NCBI GenBank assembly: GCA_022565395.1
Contig: JAIUMV010000008.1
Span: 62,001 to 126,000 of the forward strand
Source: Marinobacter sp.
GTDB lineage: Bacteria > Pseudomonadota > Gammaproteobacteria > Pseudomonadales > Oleiphilaceae
DNA: 64,000 nucleotides
Direction: 5' to 3'
The position numbers and the translations under genes are program-made. Shown one piece after another: positions 1 to 9,500 of this stretch (the stretch's first letter is position 1; every line of letters begins with the position of its first letter). The notes under the pieces were generated by a model. That model worked only from the letters and a program-made list of their open reading frames with translations, made no database searches and was not told the DNA's origin.

Positions 1-426
1 ACCCTGGCCGGCAAGCATTACGTTGCGCCCATGGGTGAAGTCGTCGAAATTCTGCACCTCCCCCGGTATACCCATGTACCGGGGGTTCGTTCGTTTATGC
101 TCGGCGCGGCCAACGTGCGTGGCCGATTGCTGCCACTGATTGACCTGTGCCTGTTCTTCGACATACCCCGCAGTTCCCGCAGTCAGCGGGAACGACGGGT
201 ACTGGTCGTGGAACAGGGTGACCTGTTCAGTGGGCTGGTGGTGGATAGCGTGGCGGGTATGCAGTATTTCGCTGTGGATAACTATCAGGACAGCTGCACC
301 GACATCCCCGATGCGCTGCAGCCCTTTACCCAGGGCTGTTATCAGCGCAACGACGAAACCTGGAATGTGTTCTCCACCGTGCAGTTGGCGGACGACGATC
401 GATTTTTGGATGTATCTCAGTGGTGA
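1..426 (+). CDS. pilI: PilI, CheW-like adaptor of the Pil-Chp system (5' end outside window)
   Basis: The frame is open from base 1 and runs to TGA at 424-426, so the true start lies upstream and about 141 codons are visible. The protein matches the CheW adaptor family: an N-terminal strand ending in VAPMGEVVEILHLP, the typical glycine-rich stretch with NVRGRLLPLIDL, and a C-terminal beta segment. CheW adaptors bridge the receptor (PilJ) and the histidine kinase (ChpA) at the inner face of the membrane. Order and direction match pilI-pilJ-pilK-chpA-chpB-chpC of Pseudomonas; pilG and pilH would be expected just upstream, outside this window. The internal ATG at 31 falls inside the conserved fold and is not a believable start. 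Confidence 0.9.
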   Translation, partial: TLAGKHYVAPMGEVVEILHLPRYTHVPGVRSFMLGAANVRGRLLPLIDLCLFFDIPRSSRSQRERRVLVVEQGDLFSGLVVDSVAGMQYFAVDNYQDSCTDIPDALQPFTQGCYQRNDETWNVFSTVQLADDDRFLDVSQW

Positions 427-513
427 TGAGGTAGGCAGGGGCTTCATGTACCACCCAGAAAACTCACCACCCGCAGGACTAAAACTTGCCATGAAGAGGC
501 CGGGAGCCAGAAG

Positions 514-2586
514 ATGAAAAGAACAATAGGTAAATTCAACACGGGACAAGGTGATAACCGGCTGGTCGCCGGACTTATCGCTGGGCTTATCGGCCTGACC
601 ATCCTGCTTGTCGTCGTGCTGTTCTTTATCAACCGGGACAGCCGCAATGACCAGGAATATATCGCCCACGCCAGTGAGCTGCGGGTACTGTCCCAGGAAA
701 TTGCCAAAAACGCGTCAGAAGCAGCCGGTGGTACTGCCGAGGCTTTTGACGAGTTAAGACGCTCCCGTGATGAGTTTAATACCCTGTGGGGCCACATCAT
801 TAATGGCAACCCGGCTACCGGCCTGCCTGCCAGTGAACCGGCCCGGCGCAGCGCCGTGCAAGGTTTCTGGGATGTGGTCAGGGATAGCGCTGATACCATC
901 GGCTCAACCCGTGACGCGGTACTGGGCCTGCACCAGGTCGCCCAGACCCTGAACGAGACCATCCCCCAGCTGCAGGTTGAGTACGATGACATCGTACAGA
1001 TCCTGCTGGATGGTGATGCGCCGGCTGACCAAGTGGCCCTGGCAACCCGTCAGTCACTGCTGGCAGAGCGTATTGTCCGCTCTGTAAACAACGTACTGTC
1101 CGGTGACGAGGACGCGGTTATCGCCGCTGACCGCTTTGGCCGTGACGCCGAACTGTTCGGCCGCGTTCTGCAGGGGCAGATGGAAGGCAACCTGGCCATG
1201 GGTATCTCCCAGGTTGATGACCCCGATGCCCTGTACGGCCTGGAAGCAGTAGACGAGCTGTTCGAATTTATCTCCCAGAACGTTGACGCAATCCTTGAGG
1301 CCTCCCCCGACCTCTTCAAGGTGCGTCAGGCGTCCACTGACATCTTCAGTAACTCCCAGTTGCTGCTGAATGAAACCTCTGCCCTGGCGGACATGTTCCG
1401 CGCCCAGGCCTCATCCCGCTTCATCAGCCCGACCCTGGCTTACGTGCTGCTGGCAGCCCTGATTGCCGTGGTCATCATGATCGGTGTGTCGCTGTATCGC
1501 GCCTCGCAGGAGCGTCTGGCAACTACGCAGGAACAGAACGAACAGAACCAGAACGCGATCCTGCGACTGCTCGATGAACTGGCTGACCTGGCGGACGGTG
1601 ACCTGACCACTGAGGCCACGGTAACCGAAGACTTCACCGGCGCCATCGCTGACTCGATCAACTTCGCGATCGACCAGATGCGCAGCCTGGTACAGGCCAT
1701 CCGTGGTACAGCGGTCCGGGTTGCTTCTGCGGCTCAGGAAACCCAGGCCACAGCCATGCACCTGGCCGATGCGTCTGAGCACCAGGCTCAGGAAATTGCC
1801 GGGGCTTCTGCCGCGGTTAACGAAATCGCCGTTTCTATCGACCAGGTATCCTCAAACGCGGCTGAATCCTCTGCGGTTGCGGAGCGCTCGGTTGCCATCG
1901 CCAAGAAAGGCGCCGAAGTGGTACAGAATACCATTCGCGGCATGGACAACATTCGTGAGCAGATTCAGGAAACTTCCAAGCGTATCAAGCGCCTGGGTGA
2001 ATCCTCACAGGAAATCGGTGATATCGTATCGTTGATTAACGACATTGCCGACCAAACCAACATCCTGTCTTTGAACGCCGCGATCCAGGCCTCTATGGCC
2101 GGTGATGCAGGCCGGGGCTTCGCGGTTGTTGCCGACGAGGTTCAGCGCCTGGCAGAACGTTCCTCTGCTGCAACCAAGCAGATTGAAGCACTGGTTAAAA
2201 CCATCCAGTCGGATACCAACGAAGCCGTTATCTCCATGGAACACACCACCGCTGAGGTGGTACGTGGTGCACGCCTGGCACAGGATGCAGGTGTTGCCCT
2301 GGAGGAAATCGAAAACGTATCCATGAGCCTTGCGGAACTGATCCAGAACATCTCCAACGCGGCTCGTCAGCAGGCATCGTCTGCTGCCCACATTTCCAAC
2401 ACCATGAACGTTATCCAGGAGATCACCTCTCAGACCTCCTCCGGTACCAACGCAACCGCCAAGTCTATCGGCAACCTTGCCGAGATGGCGGCGCAGCTGC
2501 GGTCCTCGGTGGCAGGCTTCAAGCTGCCTGACGAGGAGCTGGAAGAAGATTACGCCGAGCGCGACAACGTACCGGTGATTAGCTGA
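514..2586 (+). CDS. pilJ: PilJ, methyl-accepting chemoreceptor for type IV pili
   Basis: The 690-residue chemoreceptor has an N-terminal membrane helix at about residues 17-39, a large periplasmic sensing region, and a second helix at about 300-326. A HAMP-like linker and a long cytoplasmic methyl-accepting coiled-coil domain follow. The conserved hairpin tip (DQTNILSLNAAIQASMAG, near residue 510) is where CheW and CheA bind; it carries the SMAG form seen in PilJ rather than the EAARAGE form of ordinary MCPs. In Pseudomonas PilJ feeds surface and pilus-retraction signals into ChpA to control twitching and cAMP. The gene lies 87 bp after pilI and is followed by the dedicated methyltransferase PilK, as expected for one operon. 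Confidence 0.95.
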   Translation: MKRTIGKFNTGQGDNRLVAGLIAGLIGLTILLVVVLFFINRDSRNDQEYIAHASELRVLSQEIAKNASEAAGGTAEAFDELRRSRDEFNTLWGHIINGNPATGLPASEPARRSAVQGFWDVVRDSADTIGSTRDAVLGLHQVAQTLNETIPQLQVEYDDIVQILLDGDAPADQVALATRQSLLAERIVRSVNNVLSGDEDAVIAADRFGRDAELFGRVLQGQMEGNLAMGISQVDDPDALYGLEAVDELFEFISQNVDAILEASPDLFKVRQASTDIFSNSQLLLNETSALADMFRAQASSRFISPTLAYVLLAALIAVVIMIGVSLYRASQERLATTQEQNEQNQNAILRLLDELADLADGDLTTEATVTEDFTGAIADSINFAIDQMRSLVQAIRGTAVRVASAAQETQATAMHLADASEHQAQEIAGASAAVNEIAVSIDQVSSNAAESSAVAERSVAIAKKGAEVVQNTIRGMDNIREQIQETSKRIKRLGESSQEIGDIVSLINDIADQTNILSLNAAIQASMAGDAGRGFAVVADEVQRLAERSSAATKQIEALVKTIQSDTNEAVISMEHTTAEVVRGARLAQDAGVALEEIENVSMSLAELIQNISNAARQQASSAAHISNTMNVIQEITSQTSSGTNATAKSIGNLAEMAAQLRSSVAGFKLPDEELEEDYAERDNVPVIS

Positions 2587-2625
2587 TCGATCAATCAATG
2601 GCGCAGGTGCTGTTTCAACTGAAAG

Positions 2626-3525
2626 ATGCATATGGCTGAGACGCGCACCAATGGCACAGACGGGATCTGGTCTTTACGGCCACTGGCCAAGATGGATGAG
2701 GCGCAGTTCCAGCAGTGGCAAAAGCTGCTGGAACTCCGCACCGGCATGACCCTGACCTCGGAGCGCCGGTCTTTCCTGGAAACCAATCTGGGTATCCGGA
2801 TGCGGGAGATCGGTTGCGACAGCTACCAGGCCTACTATGAAAAAGTAGCCTCAGGTGCTGAAGGGATCATTGAGTGGGCGACCCTGGTGGATCGGCTGAC
2901 AGTGCAGGAAACCCGATTTTTCCGGGACCCTGACGCTTGCCGGCTGGTGGCGGATTACATCCTCACCCGCCCCCGGGAAAGCCTGGTCAAACGTCCGATC
3001 GAAGCCTGGAGTGTCGGCTGTGCCACGGGTGAAGAGCCATACACCCTGGCCATGATTATCGACGAGTGCATGCGGCAGTTGCGACTGGAGCCCCTGTACG
3101 GGGTGACCGGTTCGGATATCAGCAAACCCGCGATAGCGAAGGCCCAGCAAGGTATATACAGCGAGCGCAAGCTGGCAGGTATGGATGAGGCGCTTCGGGA
3201 ACGTTATTTCAAGCCGGTGCCACGCCAACAAGTACAGGTCGTGGACAGCCTCAGGGACCGGGTATGTTTTGCCCGCCTTAACGTGCTCGAGCTCAAGCAG
3301 GCGCCCATGCATGGCATGAACATTATCATGTGCCAGAACCTGCTGATTTACTTTCGCCGCTGGCGCCGCCGGGAAATCGTGAAACGGCTGGCGGAAAGGC
3401 TGGCCCCGGGTGGGCTGCTGGTACTTGGGCAGGGTGAGTTGACCGACTGGCAACCGCCCGACCTGCAACGAGTGCCATCAGACAATACGCTGGCGTGGAT
3501 AAAACGCCGGTCAGACGAAGAATAG
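2626..3525 (+). CDS. pilK: PilK, CheR-type chemoreceptor methyltransferase
   Basis: The 299-residue CheR-family protein has an N-terminal helical domain (about residues 20-90) followed by an SAM-dependent methyltransferase fold. The SAM-binding loop SVGCATGEEPYTLAM is near residue 129, VTGSDIS and the later CQNLLIYF segment match CheR. It should methylate glutamates on PilJ, opposed by the methylesterase ChpB encoded further along. The start could be ATG at 2626 or two codons later at 2632 (MAETR); neither has a strong ribosome binding site. It lies 39 bp after pilJ and 11 bp before the preferred chpA start. Confidence 0.93.
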   Translation: MHMAETRTNGTDGIWSLRPLAKMDEAQFQQWQKLLELRTGMTLTSERRSFLETNLGIRMREIGCDSYQAYYEKVASGAEGIIEWATLVDRLTVQETRFFRDPDACRLVADYILTRPRESLVKRPIEAWSVGCATGEEPYTLAMIIDECMRQLRLEPLYGVTGSDISKPAIAKAQQGIYSERKLAGMDEALRERYFKPVPRQQVQVVDSLRDRVCFARLNVLELKQAPMHGMNIIMCQNLLIYFRRWRRREIVKRLAERLAPGGLLVLGQGELTDWQPPDLQRVPSDNTLAWIKRRSDEE

Positions 3526-3536
3526 CCGGAGTGGTT

Positions 3537-6500
3537 ATGGGCAATCACCATGACAGCATCGCCCTGGACTGGGTCAGGGGCGAGATACAAGAAACCCTGA
3601 AACAGGGCCAGCAGGCGTTGGAAACCTACGTGGAAAACCGCGAGGACACAGCGCGGCTGCGGTTCTGCCTGAACTACCTCCACCAGGTGCATGGCACCTT
3701 GCAGATGGTCGAGCTGTTTGGCGCTGCACTGCTTACCGAAGAGATGGAAAAGCTCACCCAGGCTCTGCTCAACGAGCAGGTGGCTAACGTTGATGACGCC
3801 ATCCAGGCGCTGATGCAGGCCATCCTGCAATTGCCCCAGTACCTGGAGAACCTGGATAGCAGTCGTGACGACTTCCCCCTGGTACTGCTGCCGACCCTGA
3901 ACGATCTGCGTGCCGCCCGTGGCGAAGCCCTGCTGTCGGACACCTCACTGTTCAAGCCTGATCTGACACCAGCCCGTATCAAGCCCGCGGCCAATGCGTC
4001 CAAGCGCCTGAAAGACCCGACGGTAGTGGGCCACCTGCGCAAACTGAGACAAATGTACCAGTTCGCTCTGGCAGGTATTATCCGGGAGACTGACCTGGAC
4101 GCCCACTATGATTACCTGCACAAGGTCATCAAACGGCTGGTCAAGCTATGTCAACAAACCCCCTATGGTGAGCTTTGGCTGGCCGCAGGGGGTTTTGTGG
4201 AAACCCTGCAGAGCGGCGAAAACCCGGTTAATACCGCGGTGAAATCGCTGTTGCGCCAGTTGGACAATGAAGTCAAACGCCTCATTGACGAGCGCAACAG
4301 CATCCTGACCGGGGCCGTCCCGGAAACCCTGCTCAAGCATCTTCTGTACTACATTGCCCGGGCCCGGGGGCAGGATACCCGTTATGTCGCTGACCTCCGT
4401 AAGCGGTACGCACTGGATACGGCCCTGCCTTCCGACCAGGAAGTGGACGAGGCCCGCAACCGGGTCTCTCGCCCTGGCCGGGAAGCCATACATTCTGTTG
4501 TTGCGGCGCTGACCGAGGAGCTGGCCAAGCTGAAAGACCAGCTGGACCTCTATGTGCGCTCCGAAAGCCGCCAGAACAGTGATCTGGAGGATTTGATTCC
4601 GGGCCTGAAACAGGTGGGCAACACCCTGGCCGTGTTAGGCCTCGGCATTCCCCGTCGGGTGGTCGGCGAGCAGATTGAAACCATCGAAGCGCTGATCCAG
4701 TCCGAGAACACGCCGGACGACGGTACCCTGATGGACATCGCTGGCGCGCTGCTATACGTCGAAGCCACCCTCAGCGGATTGGACCAGGACCGCATCACCG
4801 AGGGTCAGGACATCCCGGAAATGGGCTCGCAGGAACTGGGCGAAGCCAACAGCGCCCTGCTGCGGGAAGCGCGCAACTCGCTGGAACAGGTCAAAACCGC
4901 CGTCGTCAATTACATTGCCTCGCAATGGAATCAGGAGGAGATCAGCCATGTACCGGGCCTGCTGCACAGCATCTGTGGTGCCCTGCGACTGATTCCTCTG
5001 GAACGCGCGGCCGATCAGCTCAGTTCTGCGGAGCGCTATATCACTGACGTCCTGCTGGAAGGCAAACGTGTACCCGACTGGAAACAGCTGGACACCCTGG
5101 CGGATGCCATTTCCAGTATCGAGTATTACCTTGAGCGCATGGCCGAGGGCATCCGGGACAACGAAACCGTATTGCGCATTGCTGACGAGAGCCTGGCATC
5201 GCTGGGCTTCCCGGTTGGCGAAGCCCCCACCTGGCAGGCGGATATCCCGGCCGATGAACTGGCCGCCACCGCCGATGAGGTGGACAGCACCCCGCTTGGG
5301 CCCAAGGAAACGGATGCTGAACTGCTGGATGACGAGATTCTGGAGATCTTCGTTGAAGAAGCCCGGGAAGTCCTCGACACCATTCACACCTACTATCCCC
5401 GCCTGCGCCAGAGTCAGGATGACCATGAGGCCCTGACGGAAGTAAGGCGAGCCTTCCACACCCTTAAAGGCAGCGGGCGGCTGGTCGGCGCTACCAGTAT
5501 CGGCGAACTGGCCTGGTCGGTAGAGAACCTGTTTAACCGGGTCATCGACAACAGCGTGCGCCTGACGGACGACCTGTTCAGCCTCACCGATGCTGTGGTA
5601 ACACGCCTGCCGGGGCTGATCAATGAGTTCCGTGATGGTGAAACCAGCGGCGATGTGGCAGAGCTCATTGCCCAGGCAGAAGCACTGGCCACCACCCGTA
5701 AAACCGAGGATAAACCTGCCAGTGCGGCGGTTACCGATGCGGAACCTGAGGCCTCAGATATCGAGCCAGCCCGGGTGGAAATGCCGACTGCCGCAGTGGG
5801 CATCGAAGCCACATCAGACGCGGACACCGATGATCTGATTGACGATGAGATCCTGGAGATCTTCATCGAAGAAGCTGATGAGGTGCTGCAAACCATTGCA
5901 GAATACCTGCCAGCACTGCTGCGTGAACCCAATGACCGTGCCGCTTTGGCGGAAATCCGCCGTGCCTTCCATACCCTGAAAGGCAGTGGTCGGATGGTGG
6001 GCGCCGAAACCATCGGTGAGCTGTCCTGGGCTGTGGAAAACATGCTGAACCGGGTCATCGACGGCAGCGTGTTCATGAACGACAGCATCAACGAGTTACT
6101 GCGTCAGGTGACCGAGCAACTGCCTGGACTGGTGGAAGACTTCCGCCTGCAGCGTCCAGCCAGCATCGACACCCAGCCCCTTGAGCGCCAGGCCAATGCG
6201 CTGGCCAACGGCGAGATTCCGGACAGCGATATTGTGCCGGCACTCCCCACCGCAGACGTTGCTGAGGACATTGGTGCAGACGCCGCCGATGTGGCTGCCG
6301 ATGATGACCAACTGGTAGACACGGTACTGCTGGAAATCTTCGAGAGCGAGGCAGAGACTCACCTGCAAACCTTGCAGCAGTTCCTGGTTGAGGCTGGCGA
6401 GCGCCAGAGCACGGCATTCAATGACAACCTGTCCAGAGCCCTGCACACCCTCAAAGGCAGTGCACAGACCGCCGGCATTCAACCCATTGCCCAGGTTGTG

Positions 6501-9500
6501 ACACCACTGGAAAAACTCATCAAGGATGCCCGCGCTGAGAACCTGCAGGCCAACCAGGATGTGCTGGGGCTTATCCGTGAGCTGTGCAGCTTCCTCGAGC
6601 AAGGCCTGCAACAGCTGCCTAGCGAACCCCAGGCGCCCCTGGCCGGGGCCGACGACTACCTGACACATCTGGAATCTGTCGCCAGCGACCTGCTGGGCTC
6701 CAGCCGCAGAATGGATGAAACCACCACCGCCGGCAAGCCTGACAGTCAGCTGATTCAGCTGTTCCTCAACGAAGGCCTCGACATTCTGCTGGACGCCGAC
6801 CGGATCCTCGATGAGTGGTCCCTCGACCCGGCCCAACATGGGCAGGTGGAGCAACTGACCCTTGAGCTGCGCCAGCTGTCCAGAGGGGCGGCGCTGACCG
6901 CACTGCCGGATATTTCCACCCTGGCTGACGCCCTCGCACACACTTACGCCCAGGCCAGAGAACAGGACGAGATCGACGCCGAACTGTTCCCACTGGCGAA
7001 AGCCGCTCATGATCACCTCATTAACATGATGGATCAGGTGGCTGCTGGCTTGGCCACCGTGGCCGACGACGAGCTGGTCAAGACACTGAATAATTTCGCC
7101 ATCACCCTCAACGCCCGCAGCAAAGAGCGCGCGGCGGAAGCCGCCAGCAACGAGCCGCTGGACGGAGAACTGGTGGAAATCTTCCTGGAAGAAGCCCAGG
7201 ATCTTGTCAACAACACCGCCGAAACCCTGCACCAGTGGCGTGAGCAGCCCGATAACCAGACCTTCCTGCGCCTGTTGCAACGGGACCTGCACACCCTCAA
7301 GGGGGGCGCGCGTATGGCCAATATCGCCACCATCGGCGATCTGGCTCATGAACTGGAAAGTCTGTTTGAAGGCCTGGTGGAGCAGCGTCTCGCCGTCAGC
7401 GAGCCCCTGTCTGACTTGCTGCTGCGTAGCCATGACAGCCTCGCCGCCATGGTTGAAGCCATCCATCAGGGTCATACCCCCGAGGCTGCGCCGGAACTGA
7501 TTGAAGCGATTCGCCGGTACGAGGATGACCACCAGGCAGCCCGCCAGGTCACCGATGTAACACCGGCCCCTGCCCCCCTGCCCGCGGTCGAGGAAGAGGA
7601 AGGCAGTAACCTGCCGGAGCCGGTAAGCGCCGGAGAGACGGAAACCACCGGGCTGATGGATCTGGACCCGGAAGTCGCCGAGATATTTCTCGAGGAAGCG
7701 GGCGAGATTATCGACACCAGCGGCGAGCTGTTGCACCAGTGGCAGGAAAATCCGCAACAGCCAGACACCGTCAAAGCACTCCAGCGGGAGCTGCACACCC
7801 TCAAGGGTGGCGCCCGGATGGCTGATATCGCGCCGATTGCCGACATCGCCCATGAGCTGGAAACCCTGTTTGAGCGCATCGTCGATGGCCGCCTGCAGGC
7901 CAGCACCGAGAACGTCAATCTGGCCCTCCAGGCCCATGACCAATTGGCGGTCATGGTGGAAGCCGTGGCAGAGCATGCCGCCTGCCCGGTGGCACCGGCA
8001 CTGCTGCAAGCCCTCAGAAATGCCGCCCAGGGCGGTGCTGACGTTAGCGAAGAAGCAGACGACGATATTGCCACCGCAGCGGCACTGGCTGCGACCACTG
8101 ACGTGGACCTGTTAGATGAGGAAGAAGCCAGCGATCAGCTCCCGCCGGCGCTGGACGTTGAAGAAGACGCCATGGATATGGCGTTACCCATGGCTGAGCT
8201 CAGCGACGAAACCGCGGGCGACCTTGACCCTGAGCTGGTTGGCATCTTCCTGGAAGAAGCCTATGACCTGATCAATTCCACCGGCAGTGCGCTGCACACC
8301 TGGACAGAAAATCCGGCGGATACCGCGGTGGCGGCGGAATTGCAACGGGACGTCCACACCCTCAAGGGCGGCGCCCGGATGGCCGGTGTCGATGCCCTGG
8401 GTGACCTCACCCACGTGCTTGAAGACTTGTTTGAACAGGTGGCTGAAGGTCAGCGCACCGCCAGTGAGGGCATGAACGAACTGCTGTTCCGCTGTCATGA
8501 CCGTCTGGCACAGATGGTAGAGCAGATTGCCGCCCAGAAACCCTGTGAAGCCGCCGATGACCTGATTGCAGAGGTCACAGCCCTGCTTCGTGGAGATGCC
8601 GCACCGGCCGTGACCAAGGTGGTGGATGAAACGCCTGCGGTTCCTGCAGCGGATGAAGGTGCCGCCGAAGACCTTGATGAGAACCTGATCGGCATTTTCC
8701 TCGATGAGGGCCTGGAGATACTTGGCGCTATCCGGGAGTGCCTGGAGCAGTGGCGGGAGAAACCTGACAGCCTGCATGGGGTAACCAACCTGCTACAGGA
8801 GCTGCATACCCTGAAAGGGGGCGCGCGCCTGGCGGATGTCGATCCCGTTGCCGACCTTGCCGAGCTGTGGCATGACCGGCTGGAGAAATCTGTCGAGGGC
8901 ACCGTGGATGCAGCTGCCGCCTTCAGCGCCAGCGAATGGGCTGCCAACGCCCTGCACACCATGCTCACGCAGCTGGAAGAAGGCGCGCTGCCTCAGCCCG
9001 ATGCGGCTATCCTCAGCAGCCTGAGAAAGCTGGGCGAGCAAACAGCCGCCGATAGCGCGAGCATATCTGACGACGAGCTGGACCAGGAAGTCCTGGAAAT
9101 TTTCCTGGAGGAAGCCGGGGAAATTCTCGACCAGCTGGAGCAATTATTCTCTGACTGGCGCAAAGAACCTGCCAACACCTACTTCAATCAGGAGGGTCAG
9201 CGGGCGCTACATACCCTCAAGGGCGGTGCACGGCTGTCACAGCTGGCGGCGCTGGGTGATCTGGCTCATGAGCTGGAATCACGCCTGATTGCGCTGAATA
9301 GCCAGGCACCGGATGACGAGGCCTGGCAGGCCATCAGCGCTCAGTACGATCAGATTGTCAGTGGCGTTGAGGATGTACGTGGCAAGCTGCAAGCAGCGGT
9401 GCCTGAAGCCGAAGCCAAGTCTGCACCTGTAGCTGAAGTGACACCCAAAGCCGAAACCCCGGCTCCGGCCATCACGGAGGCGGCACCACCCGCCCCGAAA

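Noticed and set aside
6096-8009. A 637-codon open frame antisense to the middle of chpA.
   Set aside because: The chpA frame shows repeated HPt motifs, whereas the antisense product has no recognisable domain. Long antisense frames are common opposite GC-rich repeated coding sequence.
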